DNA of 64,000 nucleotides from Curvularia sp. ZM96 (lineage: Eukaryota; Ascomycota; Dothideomycetes; Pleosporales; Pleosporaceae), in assembly GCA_022457065.1 (NCBI GenBank), contig JAJGBQ010000003.1, positions 1,612,001 to 1,676,000 of the forward strand. Reading direction: 5' to 3'. The position numbers and the translations under genes were made by a program. How positions within the stretch are numbered: position 1 is the stretch's first letter; every line of letters starts with the position of its first letter. This document shows, in pieces, positions 11,197 through 23,026 of this stretch. The notes under the pieces are model-generated. The model had not been told where the DNA came from, did no database searches, and saw nothing but the letters and a program-made list of their open reading frames with translations.

Positions 11197-12209
11197 GACA
11201 AGAGATTTCTCTTGCAAGACTGCATCATGTTTTGGCGTTTTGACCCGGGGGGTCTTTGAATTGTGACTGTGATGATAGAGCGTGTTTTGTTTTGTTCTTT
11301 TTTACTTCTCTTCGCTTTGCCTTTGCTTTTGAAGAAGAGAAAAAAAGGGGAGAGATCAGTCTGGAATACCCCTCCGCCCCCTTTTAATGTCACGCGATGA
11401 AGAGATTCGAATGGGATATGAATGGATTATGGATGTCACACGGTATACGTGAAATGTATGTATATAGTAAAGAAATATCGAATACTATGAACTGACAGCA
11501 AATATGTGCCATGTGAGTGATGTGTATTTCTCCTCCTTTCCACTGTAGAAGTGAACGTAGGGTAGGGGTAGAAAAGTCATTTCCTTTTCCCCTTCTTTCC
11601 TTCTTGTTCAACACGCCTCTCCCTTCTCACCACATACCCAACACCCCCTCATTAAACCTAGCAAGAACGAAAGCAAAAACAACATAACGTAGAACACCTA
11701 CTTCTTCTTTCTGAAAACAAGCATCACAAACAAAACAAAGTGAACACCAGCACAAAAACCCAAACAGGCAATCAATCAAACAAGTAAACAAAAGATCAGT
11801 TGGTTGGGTTATTCATAGACTACATGATATACTAGGCATTACCTCGATTACCTCGCTTATCGCACAGGACGGGGGTGGGGGGTCATCATCAGGTTCCAGA
11901 TCAACTGAACCATTTGGTTTCTTTCTCCTTCTCCTTGCTCCACATATCCTTTCTCTCTCCTCCTCTTTCTTTCATGATTGATGCTTTCAGCATTTCTCCG
12001 CTGAGGAACAATTTAGGGGATATTGATGGTACAATTCGTGTCGTAGGTCATAATGAGTGTGTAGGATGTAGGGGTGATGGTAGGGGTGTGTGTGCTTTGC
12101 ACTTGGTCGCGCTTTGCGAGTCGCTTCGAAAGTCAGATGCATGCAGCGTAACGAGCCGATCCTGTCGGAGCTGCTGTGGAAGCATCGGCGGAAACGCCCT
12201 GTCAACAGC
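11197..12209. other. Convergent 3' intergenic region
   Basis: 1,013 bp between two stop codons on opposite strands. It is AT-rich with A-rich tracts near 11640-11800 and a C/T tract near 11905-11970. I see no gene, RNA or element in it. Confidence 0.4.
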
Positions 12210-15200
12210 TTACAACTCGTCCTTCACAGCCTGAGTGGCCTTTGTGGCTGCGCTGGATAGGCTGCTGGCTGCTTCCTCGGCGTTCTGAGAAGCAGCGGAA
12301 TAGAGCTCTGCAATGCGGCTGTTGGCAGCTGCCACAGCATCGGCAATTCGACTGTTGGCGCTCTCCATTGCTCCTTGCTCTGGGCCATACACCATGGAGC
12401 TGGCGGCAGAAGAAATGGAGCTGTATACCTCGCCAGCACCACTGGTGGCGGAAGCAACATAATCACCAGCAGTAGGTGTCCCGAAGATGGCCTCGCTGAT
12501 AGCCGCTTGTGCAGAGAGGGCAGCTGCCGAGAAGCTATCTTGAGCAGCTTCTGTTCCGTATAGCTTCTCGCTCACTTGGGATTGGATAGATGCGTAGACG
12601 CTGACCACGGATTCGCTGGCTTGTTCAGCAGCACCCTTAGGAGTTCCATAGAGAGCAATAGAAGCACTCTCAACAGCCAGGTCTAAAGAAGCGCTAGCCT
12701 GGCTCAGCACATCTTCAATAACAGCGGGAGGTGTAAAAACTGCATTGACAACAGATGTAGCAGAGGCGTAGGCGTCAGCGGCTGCATCAGTCACAGCGTT
12801 GTAACTGTCTTGAGCGTACGATTGAGCAGAGGCGGCAACTGCAGGCAGACCGGTAGAATACGCGGACGCCAGACGGTTCATGACGCTCTCTGTGAAATCG
12901 GGCTCCTTGCCAATGACCAGCTCGGAAATCAGAGCCTGAACATCGGCGTACTGTTTAGCGGCGGCCTCGGTCGCTTGTGCGCCATATGCGCCTGCTTGAG
13001 AGTAGATCGACTCCGCCCAGGGTGTAGGTTGACCATAAACTTGGCTGCTTGCTTGTGCAATGAGCGCTTCCCAGTTCTCACTGGCTTTGGACGCAACGGA
13101 TTCCGTCCAGGGTGTTTCCGAACCGATGACACTAGAGCTGACTTCTGAGGCAACTGACTCGGCCGATTGAGAGATTTGAGAAGCAGCAGAAGCGGCCGAG
13201 GCTGAAGCTGCTGACAGCAAAGTAACTGGCTTGGGGTTAGTGACGGCGCTCGATGCTAGTTCGATGAAAGCAGAGTACTGCTCGTGCGCCATCCCAACAG
13301 CTTCGAAGAATTGTCGTCGAAGAGTGCCATCGGGAGAGTGAGTTGACTGGGGAAGAAACTCGGCAGACGCCCGGCTAAGAGCTTCTGAAAGCCGGGATGA
13401 GGCAGTGGAGGAGACAGACTCAAGATATCCCGGTTGTGGACCAGTTGCACGGGTCTTTACCGACTCAGCATACTGCATGGCATTTGACAAACGCTCCTTA
13501 GCGGCTTCAACAGAGTCAGAATAGGCTTTCTCGAAATAAGATAGCATCGTCTGGTGTGCAGGCTGGGGCTCGCCAGAGATCAGAATGGATAGCTGGGCTT
13601 TGGCATTCTCAAGCTGTTGGCTCGCAGCGCTGACAGCATCATTGTATCGTGAGCTTGCTTCGATCTGAATCGTCTGAATGACAGCAGTGGGAGTTGGCGT
13701 GCCGAAGATAGCGTGCGATGCCGCAGTGACAGCCTGCGCATACTTCTCAGCAGCGACACTGGTAGCACTCTCGACAGCGGGCTGTTGAGTTCCATACAAC
13801 ACGCTTGATGCAGCGGCAAGTGCCTTGGCCCATTGTTCGCTTGCAATTGACGATGCCGATTCGACGCTGCCTTGCGTCTTGGATGGTCCGAGAAGCGCTT
13901 CGCTCACTGCTCGGCTCAACTCGGCAGCGCGGTCTCCCGCGTCTGTTACCACATTGTGCAACTTGTCAGAGTATGTGTCTTCTTCATCGTCATCATCAAG
14001 AGGTTGATCGAACACGACCTGTTTAGCTTCCGCAAGAATCTGAGCATTAGCACCCCCAAACACCTTCTTAGGAGATTCGTAAGCTTCAGAAGCCTTTGAA
14101 GAGACCTCATCGACAATCTCTGAGGCGACAGAAGATGCTTGAGATAGCACGCTTTCGGATGATGGTGTACCGTAAACAGCCTTGGAGACCTCAGAGGATG
14201 CTTGAGCTGCTGCGTCTCCAACCGGGGCTGCTACACTCTCTGCAAGTGCGGTCGAAATACCTTCAACTGCTTCAGAAGCTTGGGAAGAGGCCTCAGACGC
14301 TGCTTCCTTGGCGGAAGATGCAATACTTTCGGCGAGCGGAGTCGAGCTGCCCTTGATAGCTTCAGATACCTGGGAAGATGCATCTGAGTACAGCTCAGAG
14401 GCAGATGAAGCAATGCTCTCGCTGAGCGGGGTAGAGCTACCCTGAATAGCTTCAGAAGCATAACTCGACGCCTTATCAACGTTGTCCATTACTTGTTGAG
14501 CGGCATTCCGGACGCGAGGCGCAAAGACTTTGTTGGTGAAATCACTGCTGGCATCACCAGCCCAGATCTTCGACTTGGAAACATCCTTAAGGCGAACCAA
14601 CTCAGCGACCATGTCGGATGCGATGGCCATGGCCTTGTCCTCAAGCTCCTTGGCCTTTTCGTGAGCAACACGGAGACCTTCATGCCTGGACCCAACAGCC
14701 TCGACTTCAGCCTGCCATTCGTCGAGAGTGCTCCTGAGCTTGTGGTAGTTTTGCCAGTCCTGGTATGTAACGCCATCAGTCCATGCCTATGACGTTCAGT
14801 TAGCAGAGTTCGTAGAAAGAATAGACATTTGAAGCGGTGATATCATACCCATCGCATGCCAACCTCTTGAAGGCCAAGGCCGTGGATCTTGTCCAGAACC
14901 TCGACAGTGCTTCTCACAGCTGCTTGTACTAGAGAATCAGTCTCCTGGTCAAAGGATGCCTTCCAGGCACGGATATCCTTGGCGCGTTCCTTGACCTTCA
15001 AACCAAACTCGCGGGTTTTTGCACTGCAGTCCTCGTATGCAGCCTCCAGCTCAGCTTCTGAGGGGTCATCAGGAAGAGAGGCAATGGTTTTCTGAATGTA
15101 GTTCTTCAGCTTAGCGATGGTCGAATCAGCAGTCTCCTCGAGCTTGACGAGCAGAGCCTTGCCATGGCCGTTAACAGCGTTATTGATTTGGCGACTGGTA

Positions 15201-16378
15201 ATCTCCTCTACGCGCTCTTCGAGGTCTTCAGCACCCTTGTCTGCAGCCGCAGCGAATTTGCTCTGCCACTGGCGGAGATCATTGTTAAGCTTCTCCTGCA
15301 GTTCAGCGCCGGTCAGCTTAGGCTCAGCAGGCTCGACGTCTGCTGTAGGCTTCGGCTGGTCTGAGCTGGCAGATTCGCTACCAAAGAAGTCATCAAGGAC
15401 ACCCCAGCCAGATCCTGGAGTGGAGCTGGGAGAGGCAACAGAGGCCGAGGAACTGGCCATGGTAGTAGCTTGCTTGCTAGATTCCACAGAGGCAGCCGTT
15501 TGTGAATCAGCAGCAGACATGGCTGACTCCATCTTCTGCTGGTCCCTGTAGCGGCCGAGTCGCTCAAAGATGCGGACCAGCTGGGGCTCGACATTGTCGC
15601 CGTAAAGGACACGCAACTGCGGCCAAACGCTGCGCTGGATAAATGTCCAGGTTGTATCCTTGGCGGTGCGCAGGTAAGGGTAGACGATATGGACGAGGGC
15701 ATGGTGGCCGTACGCATGTCCCTGCTGGAGGTAAGGGAGGGAACGCTCATAAGCCGGGAAAAGGGTGTGGTGGTAGATTTCTTCGGAACTGGTCTTGATG
15801 TCGTTGTAGTGAGGGGCAATCACATCGGTTGCCTTCTTGACGTGGGGGCTTAGATGGACCTCATACTGTGCCCAAGCGTGTTCCTGCGCATTCTGCAGCT
15901 GAGGGCGAATGGACTTTTCGAATTGAGCCTCTGCGTACTTCCTTGCGTGCTCGACCCTGTGTGCGCCGTGTGCTGCGTATTGCTCCTGAGCAAAGGCAAT
16001 GGCAGGCGTTGTGTAGGGCTTGATCTTGTCAAGCTGGGGAACGACATAGGTCTCGTAGTATGGGTCGAGATACGGCGCGGCATAGAGGCGAGTTTGCAGG
16101 TACGGCTTGCATACCCGGGGAGAGTCGTCGTGCAGCTGGGTGATGGAGTTGGGACAGCGGAACAGCAGCGTGATGATGAGATACCACGTCGTCAGCCGTG
16201 CTGTCATGCTCGTGAAGGACCCCATGAGCGTCCGTCGTGGCTTTCTCGCGCGGGCGGACCGCGTTTGGTCTGCATTGCTCTTTGTCTTGCCGTTGGCGGT
16301 TCCGACTGTGGAGCCATTGGCACTGCCATTTGGCGAGGTTTTGGGCTTTTTTGCCCTTCCGTTGGCCTGGGCGGCCAT
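12210..16378 (-). CDS. Large Ala/Ser-repeat protein with N-terminal anchor and C-terminal KDEL
   Basis: Two exons, 14849-16378 and 12210-14786, join in phase (TGG then GCA) into 1,368 residues. The first 50 residues are basic and polar (KKPK, RARKPRR), then residues of about 60-73 are hydrophobic (LTTWYLIITLLF): a short signal anchor or signal peptide, with the positive side in the cytosol. The rest would face the ER lumen, and the protein ends in KDEL, a lumenal retrieval signal. Residues of about 100-290 are Tyr/His/Pro-rich helices, 400-560 are charged coiled coil, and from about 616 to the end the chain consists of Ala/Ser-rich repeats with a G-(S/T)-P-x-x-ES motif. I believe relatives carry a HOXA13 transcription-factor label, but no homeodomain is visible. 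Function unknown. The upstream frame stays open to 16630, so a longer N-terminus is possible. Confidence 0.85.
14112..14471 (-). repeat. In-frame 90-bp tandem repeats in the KDEL protein gene
   Basis: Four consecutive units of exactly 30 codons (14382-14471, 14292-14381, 14202-14291, 14112-14201) encode variants of ASSQ-SEAI-G-SSTPLAESIASSA. The first two are nearly identical in protein. More degenerate units continue to the 3' end, for example around VYGTPTP, IFGTPTP and LYGTPK. The period is in the protein and visible in the DNA, so copy number may vary between strains. Confidence 0.8.
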
Positions 16379-17327
16379 GCTCGCGTGTGGGTTAACGATG
16401 AAGCGGTCCGGCTGGTGGACACTGCGGGTTAGCCAGGTTGCGCCGGTGCGGACAGACCAGTCTACGTACCGAACGGAGCAGAAATCTGCAGCTTCTTGGA
16501 TTGTTGATAGACGGAGAATGGAGGTGATGGACTGCTCCAGGGAACCTGTCTGTTTAGTGCTGGGGGGTAGCACAACCGAGCTGCAGCAGTGATGTAATTT
16601 GCACGTGCTGACGCGGGAGAGCAGCCACAAGATCAGGATTTAGGTGGGAGAACAGGACACAGGCAGGATGACAGCGATGATTGCTGTCGCACAAGTGGAC
16701 ACCAAGCAAATGTATGTCGCGTCCAGGTGCGGGCGCGGGTGCCTCAGGTTCCCCCTGCTTCTGCGAGCTCTGTAACGCCTTGGACGGCCCTTGTGTACCC
16801 AAGACGACGGGCGTTCGCATGTGACGGCTGCCCATGTCCTGCCACAGAATAGCTGCCGCCGCCGCCTCCGCTGCCTTTACTGGCTAAAGACAGTGACCTA
16901 ATGCTTGTATACCGGCCTGCACTAGGGTCGCTAGGTCGCCGTGGTTCCGGCCGGGGGTTCGTGTGCCAAGCCCATCCAAAGGGTCCAGCGGCGACATCAC
17001 CACCACTTCTTTCCCGTGTCCTTCTGCCACCGCCCGCACCACTCTTGCGCTTTCCCTCATCCACCCTTCTACGATACCCTCCTACGTCCTTCCCTGCTAC
17101 TAATCATCTCTGCAATCCGCTCTACTCCACGTCCTCGCGCCCACTCGGGCCTTGCCATTTCACCGCGCATTCGCACGCGACGTAGCCAGCAACTATTCGG
17201 TCTCACATCGGTCCCGATGACTACTTGAGATCTCTCCCTTCGCGGCTCCTGCCCAAGACCCGACTGCTACGACACGTTCACTTCAACCTCCTTTATCCCG
17301 TATACGTCTTTTAATACCTCCCCAACA
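16379..17327. promoter_or_regulatory. Divergent promoter region, KDEL protein / Doa10
   Basis: 949 bp between the two start codons. A palindromic CACGTG at 16602-16607, next to GCTGACGCG, resembles bZIP/bHLH sites; Hac1-type unfolded-protein-response sites can share the ACGTG core. The part before 17328 is C/T-rich. Shared ER regulation is a hypothesis only. Confidence 0.35.
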
Positions 17328-20300
17328 ATGGCGACCGGTGCTGCTCCTCCGAATGCGGGGCCGTTCGACGAGGCTCCCGACACCGCCGACACAATGGCAT
17401 TCGACAGAGACGAGGCCGATACCTGCCGAATATGTCGTGGAGAAGGCACTGCTGATGAGCCTCTGTTCTTTCCCTGTAAATGCAGCGGCAGCATACGATA
17501 CGTCCACCAAGAATGTCTAATGGAATGGCTCTCGCACACGCAGAAGAAGCACTGCGAACTGTGCAAGACATCGTTTCGCTTCACCAAACTATACCACCCA
17601 AACATGCCGAATCGCATACCGACGGCCGTCTTTATCCACCGCGCCGCCCTCCACGTCTTCAACATGTTCATTACCTGGTGTCGCGGTGTCTTGGTAGGCG
17701 CCGTGTGGCTGTTCCTGCTTCCATGGTGCATGCGTGTGGTATGGCGCAGCCTCTTCTGGGTCGGCGACGGTGGCTGGTCGCGGGAAATATTCATGGGAAT
17801 GGCTGAGTCACAAGAGACAGGCAGATTGTCCAGTGGCGGACTGGACACAATCCGCACTGCAGTTGACAATGCTAAGAGCAGGAACAATACAACGGACTTT
17901 CAACTATCCAATTCACAAGTGTCGGTACCCTTCCCATCCAACAACAGAACTACTGGCGAGTCTATACTCTGGAACTTTGTCGAACGCCTCTTTTTCGGCG
18001 CCCCGTACGCATCCCGCCAGCTCTCCGCGGCTGAGCCAAGCCACTCACACATCTCGAACATCACAGCATCAAATATTACGTCCAACCCGCTCGGTAGCCG
18101 CAACCCCTCCTTGCTTTCCGATGTCCCTTTCTTCAACTGGTTTCAATCCCAGTCAGCCAATCGATTCATTGTGGATGTCATAGAAGGCCAAATCATCACC
18201 TTGCTTGTGGTAGTCGCATTCATTCTGGTGTTTCTTATTCGAGAATGGGTTGTCCAACAGCAGCCAGTAATCAACATGGTTGCACTAGGCGACAATGCTG
18301 CTGCACAGCAAGCTGCGATTTTCGAGGATGATGCTCAAATTGACGAGGTTGTCGTTGATGAAGATGAACTCGACGATGCCTTCGATGCTCTGCATGCTGA
18401 GGTGGCTCAAGAGGATCACGAGCCGCAAAATACTGATGAGGATGGATCCACCCTCGCCAACAATGAGGCCTACGTCGATGACCGCGACGCAGCAGACCCG
18501 ACAACAGGCCGAGGTCGCCGGTCGTCTTCGCTGTGTAGGGAGCGTGATGATTTGGTCCGAAAGTTGGTTCGCGAAGGTTTGTCTGATGATTTTAGGGCTA
18601 TCTTGCAATCAGAGTCCGGGGTTGACCTTGTCGATCTTTACGCACGGGACGACGAGGCTGCCCAGACTCTTCGAGAATCTCTCCTACAAGCCATGAGAAC
18701 TGGAGAGCCAGCCGACCGAGTTGAAGGCCATGACGAAGCCAGTAGCTCAGCCTTTCCTACACGCACTTCCTCGCTTCCCCCACCTTCGGGCTCCACACCA
18801 GATGCAGCAGACTCCGATTTATCTTCATCCTGGCAAAGGCCAAACATGCCAGCGCGTGACCGCTCATTCATTGCTACAGAGATTCGTCGAAGCCTCGAAG
18901 AAGCCAACACATGGTCATTCGAGAACCTGCAACAGGCTCCTGGGCCAGCCGCTGGTGATGCAGACAATGTACCTGGTTCTCCGGAAGATGATACCAGAGG
19001 CCAACGACCGATTCAGAAGCCCGAGAGTGTTTCGGATCATGAGCAGTACAGTGAACATAGTAGTGGAAGCTGGCAACAGGTCCCTAACGTTGTGGGGGAT
19101 GACTCTGACCAAGCGCTGGAAGGAGAACACGCACACGACAAGGGCAAAGCCAGAGCCGTTGATTACGGAGAGGACAATGCGTCAAACGAATCAGTATCAT
19201 CGTCCGAAAGCAGCATCGCTCATTCAGACAACAATGTTACGGAAAATATCACTGTTGAAGAAGACCATGATGCCAGCCAACTTGAGCACGATTCCAACAC
19301 AGAGGAGCAAATCCAGGCTGCGGAAGACCACGAAGATCAAGCAGAGCCTCCTGCAGCTGTAAACAATGTCCAGCCTGCAGACCCCCAGGCGCCAGGAAAT
19401 CCAGTCGATCTTGTGTTGGACTGGATGTTTGGGGACGTAGCGCCTGCGACGCAAGCAGCTGATGAAGGAGGCAATGATGAACATGTTGTTCGTGACTTAG
19501 CGGAAGAGGCGCCTTTTGTCCCATTCTTGGGAAACGAGGTACGGGATCACGGTAATGGCCCTGCCCAGGATGCTGAGGTGGCTGCTGCCGCTGCACAAGC
19601 CGGTATTGATGTCAATGATCAGGAGGCGATTGAAGACGCAGAGGATCTGGAGGGCATTCTCGAGCTTATTGGTATGCAAGGGCCTATTGTTGGCCTCTTC
19701 CAGAATGCCCTATTCAGTGCAGTGCTGATTTCTGCAACACTGGCCTGCGCCGTGTGGCTCCCGTACCTCTGGGGGAAAGTCGTTATCCTCTTCATGGGGA
19801 GTCCCGTCTCGCTCTTCATCAAGCTTCCCTTGCAAGTGGTTGCCACTGTCACAGATCTGATCGTCGACGTTACCCTATTCGTTGTGGCTGGCGGTACGTA
19901 CTGGACCTCCTACGCCATCACCAGTCTGGTCAGGTTATGTTCCTGGAGCAAGCTTTCGCAGGCTATCGAGAGCCCGCTGCGCACAATATCTACACCGGCT
20001 TACTCTCTTGCTGAGAGTTCCATGGCGCGTATCGGTAAAATGTTCATGGACTCACCTCTATCGTCTCGACCCGACTATTTCCGGCTCTCGGTCAATGCCC
20101 ATGCTTCTTTGCGAAGCCTGCAGAATACGACCTCATTCGCACTCAATGAGACCAGCCAATTCGCGAATGCAATCATTGAAGAGATCTCAACCGACTCGCC
20201 GCTCAAGCTTGTGCTGAGAATTGTCGGGCGCCTGCCATCTCTAGTTACAAACACCTTGACAGTCACATATACCCGAGGCAGCGCCCTGTTCTCATGGCTA

Positions 20301-22265
20301 TGGGCGTCCAAATCATACAAGATCACTTTTGATTTGGATTCGAATAACAATGCCACTGCCGCATACGCTGCAACAGAGTATTGGACAGCAAGCGATCGTC
20401 TGATTGCAATTCTTGCTGGCTATGGGTTCTTCGCCTTGGCTGGTGCAGTATACCTCAAGCGTGGTACTCCCTTCAGTTCGTCACAACAAGGACAGAAGAT
20501 TGAACGCATCATTTCCGACATCCTACAGCAAGCCGGCGGCGTGCTCAAGGTGATATTGATCATCAGCATTGAGATGTTGGTGTTCCCGCTGTATTGCGGT
20601 CTACTCCTCGACCTTGCCATGCTCCCTCTTTTCAAGAATGCTACGCTGTACACCCGTTGGCAATTTGCCAGGGAGAGCCCTTGGACTTCAGGGTTTGTGC
20701 ACTGGTTCATTGGCACTTGCTACATGTTCCACTTTGCGCTCTTCGTGTCCATGTGTCGTAAGATTATGCGCAAGGGCGTTCTGTACTTCATCCGCGATCC
20801 AGATGATCCTACGTTCCACCCAGTCCGCGACGTTTTGGAACGTAGCGTCACGACCCAGCTTCGCAAGATAGCCTTCAGCGCTCTGGTCTACGGCGCGCTT
20901 GTAATCGTCTGCCTTGGGGGAGTAGTGTGGACTCTGAGTCGTGCAACTTCGAATGTTCTACCAATTCACTGGACGACCGAAGCCCCATCCCTGGAGTTCC
21001 CGCTTGACCTTCTTTTCTACAACTTCCTCACGCCTGTCATCATCAAGTTTTACAAGCCTAGCGAGGGCCTGCACGCCATTTACAAATGGTGCTTCCAGAA
21101 GTGCGCCAGCTTCCTTCGCCTTTCAAACTTCCTCTTCGGCGACAAGGCTCCAGAGCAGGAAGGCGACGATGGCAGATATGTCCGTGCACCGTCTTCAGAT
21201 CAAGCTCGCATTCCAAAGGGCCAGCCCGTCTTTGTCGAAGTAGATCGGAATAATGTGCGCAAGGACGGGCAGAACGAAGGGGGCGTGCACAACTCTGACC
21301 TCGTGGCGATGGTGTTCATACCGCCATGGTTCCGCATGCGCATCTTCTGCTTCGTGGTCACGATATGGATCTTCATGGGCCTGTCTGGCGTCAGTGTTAC
21401 CATTCTGCCTCTCCTCTTCGGCCGCTACCTCTTCTCGCTATTCCTTCCGCCAACCGTCGAGATGAACGACATCCATGCCTTTTCACTCGGAGTTTATACC
21501 TTAGCCAGCATTGGTTATTCTGGCTATCACGCCGCCAAGTTTATACTCTCACTCAATGGACGGGTACCAGACCCCATGTCTACGCTTCACACAATTGCAG
21601 CCACGACCTCGCGCGTGGGAGGCCGTGCCCTCCGCTTCTCATACGTCTGGGCCAGCCTCATCTTTGCCATACCCTTTCTGTTCGCCGTGCTACTCGAACT
21701 CTACTTCCTCATGCCACTCCACGCCTATCTCGGTCCCAAGGAACCGCACGTCGTCCACCTCATCCAAGACTGGACCCTCGGCTTCTTGTACTCTCGTCTT
21801 GCAGCCAGGCTCATCTTTGCAAACCGCAATTCCCGCCCCGCGCGAGCATTTCAAGCCGTGGTGCGCGATGGGTACATGTACCCAAACGCCAGGATCGCAA
21901 CTAGGTGTTTTGTCATACCTGTGCTGGCCATATTCCTCGTCGCCATTGCTGTCCCGTCCAGTCTAGCTTTCTTCGCCAGTCGGGTCCTATATCGAGGCGC
22001 GAGCGAGGCGACGAAGAATCAGCTGTGGCGCTTTAGCTTCCCGGCTGTGGGACTCAGCTTTGTGCTCATGTGGGCCTCGTCTGCTATTGTTCGTTTGTTG
22101 GTACGGTGGAGACTGGTCGTTCGCGATGAAGTGTACCTGATTGGCGAGCGATTGCACAACTTTGGGGAGAAGAAGGCGCCGGCTCAGAGTGTTGGTGCTA
22201 CGCCATCTCCTTCGTGGTCGCCGCAGCCACCAGCGGCGGTTGATGCTGATGAGATGGAGAGGTGA
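17328..22265 (+). CDS. doa10: Doa10/MARCH6-type ER membrane RING-CH E3 ubiquitin ligase
   Basis: One uninterrupted frame of 1,645 residues. The N-terminus carries a complete RING-CH (C4HC3) finger: Cys33, Cys36, Cys50, Cys52, His60, Cys63, Cys76 and Cys79, followed by the usual FTKLYHPNMP exit. Many hydrophobic segments follow, the first near residues 122-145, with a conserved multi-helix block in the second half. This is the ligase that ubiquitinates misfolded cytosolic-facing or membrane proteins, and some lipid-synthesis enzymes, at the ER and inner nuclear envelope, working with Ubc6 and Ubc7 for proteasomal destruction. A long acidic, low-complexity stretch of roughly residues 330-760 separates membrane blocks and makes the protein larger than yeast Doa10 (1,319). 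No intron in nearly 5 kb is notable. Identification is firm from the finger, size and topology. Confidence 0.95.
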   Translation: MATGAAPPNAGPFDEAPDTADTMAFDRDEADTCRICRGEGTADEPLFFPCKCSGSIRYVHQECLMEWLSHTQKKHCELCKTSFRFTKLYHPNMPNRIPTAVFIHRAALHVFNMFITWCRGVLVGAVWLFLLPWCMRVVWRSLFWVGDGGWSREIFMGMAESQETGRLSSGGLDTIRTAVDNAKSRNNTTDFQLSNSQVSVPFPSNNRTTGESILWNFVERLFFGAPYASRQLSAAEPSHSHISNITASNITSNPLGSRNPSLLSDVPFFNWFQSQSANRFIVDVIEGQIITLLVVVAFILVFLIREWVVQQQPVINMVALGDNAAAQQAAIFEDDAQIDEVVVDEDELDDAFDALHAEVAQEDHEPQNTDEDGSTLANNEAYVDDRDAADPTTGRGRRSSSLCRERDDLVRKLVREGLSDDFRAILQSESGVDLVDLYARDDEAAQTLRESLLQAMRTGEPADRVEGHDEASSSAFPTRTSSLPPPSGSTPDAADSDLSSSWQRPNMPARDRSFIATEIRRSLEEANTWSFENLQQAPGPAAGDADNVPGSPEDDTRGQRPIQKPESVSDHEQYSEHSSGSWQQVPNVVGDDSDQALEGEHAHDKGKARAVDYGEDNASNESVSSSESSIAHSDNNVTENITVEEDHDASQLEHDSNTEEQIQAAEDHEDQAEPPAAVNNVQPADPQAPGNPVDLVLDWMFGDVAPATQAADEGGNDEHVVRDLAEEAPFVPFLGNEVRDHGNGPAQDAEVAAAAAQAGIDVNDQEAIEDAEDLEGILELIGMQGPIVGLFQNALFSAVLISATLACAVWLPYLWGKVVILFMGSPVSLFIKLPLQVVATVTDLIVDVTLFVVAGGTYWTSYAITSLVRLCSWSKLSQAIESPLRTISTPAYSLAESSMARIGKMFMDSPLSSRPDYFRLSVNAHASLRSLQNTTSFALNETSQFANAIIEEISTDSPLKLVLRIVGRLPSLVTNTLTVTYTRGSALFSWLWASKSYKITFDLDSNNNATAAYAATEYWTASDRLIAILAGYGFFALAGAVYLKRGTPFSSSQQGQKIERIISDILQQAGGVLKVILIISIEMLVFPLYCGLLLDLAMLPLFKNATLYTRWQFARESPWTSGFVHWFIGTCYMFHFALFVSMCRKIMRKGVLYFIRDPDDPTFHPVRDVLERSVTTQLRKIAFSALVYGALVIVCLGGVVWTLSRATSNVLPIHWTTEAPSLEFPLDLLFYNFLTPVIIKFYKPSEGLHAIYKWCFQKCASFLRLSNFLFGDKAPEQEGDDGRYVRAPSSDQARIPKGQPVFVEVDRNNVRKDGQNEGGVHNSDLVAMVFIPPWFRMRIFCFVVTIWIFMGLSGVSVTILPLLFGRYLFSLFLPPTVEMNDIHAFSLGVYTLASIGYSGYHAAKFILSLNGRVPDPMSTLHTIAATTSRVGGRALRFSYVWASLIFAIPFLFAVLLELYFLMPLHAYLGPKEPHVVHLIQDWTLGFLYSRLAARLIFANRNSRPARAFQAVVRDGYMYPNARIATRCFVIPVLAIFLVAIAVPSSLAFFASRVLYRGASEATKNQLWRFSFPAVGLSFVLMWASSAIVRLLVRWRLVVRDEVYLIGERLHNFGEKKAPAQSVGATPSPSWSPQPPAAVDADEMER

Positions 22266-23026
22266 AGCTATTCTGTGGAAAGGCAAACTGGAATTTGCTA
22301 GAGGCAAGGGGAGACGAGGTGGAAATTGTTGTCAAGTGTAACTTATTACATGTTTTTTCTCCGCTTAATATCATTCTTTACTCTTCAAAAGGTTATCCTA
22401 GGTGATGGAAGTGATTTGGTCCCTCCTCTCTCATCGTAGTCTTTTGTTTTCACGATGCAAGAGCATGTCACAGCGAAGACTGAATGACATTGGAATGTAG
22501 ATAAAGAATGAAAATCACCAACATTAACCGTGTTCACGCAAAGAACAACCTCATTTCTTGTTCTATTTCGTATCTTCTCCCTCCACACATAACAGCTACG
22601 TGGGTTTTACAAGGGTATAACTAACACAACTCGCGTTCCTCGACATAAACAAAAAAAAAACTTGGCTTTCTCTCTTGTACGTACCCCAAGCCAACGGCAC
22701 GATCCAGCCCTTCAAATCCAAAAGTCAGTCTCCCTTAGAAAGACAGAACAGAATAGAGAACACCAGCTCCCTCATGTGCCCTTGGGTATTCCCTTCCAGC
22801 ATGAATATCAAGTACAGAACAGATAGTGGAAAGAGGAAAAAAGAATACATGTAATATACAAACAAAAAAGCTCGTGACCCCTAACCGCATCGTTTCTATG
22901 TATCCTCATGACATCAAAAAAAATGCATCCATTGCATGAAGCGTTTTCTTCATATCGAGCATTTTCTTACAAGGACAGGGAAACGAGAAAGAGACCCCCC
23001 ATGACATCTTCCCAGACTTCACCACA
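22266..23026. other. Convergent 3' intergenic region
   Basis: 761 bp between the stops of doa10 and the acidic protein. It includes an A10 run at about 22651-22660 and several T- or A-rich tracts that could serve 3' end formation for both strands. No gene seen. Confidence 0.4.

Noticed and set aside
12210..16378. Transcription-factor (HOXA13-like) identity for the KDEL protein
   Set aside because: No homeodomain or other DNA-binding motif is visible; the anchor and KDEL tail argue for the ER.
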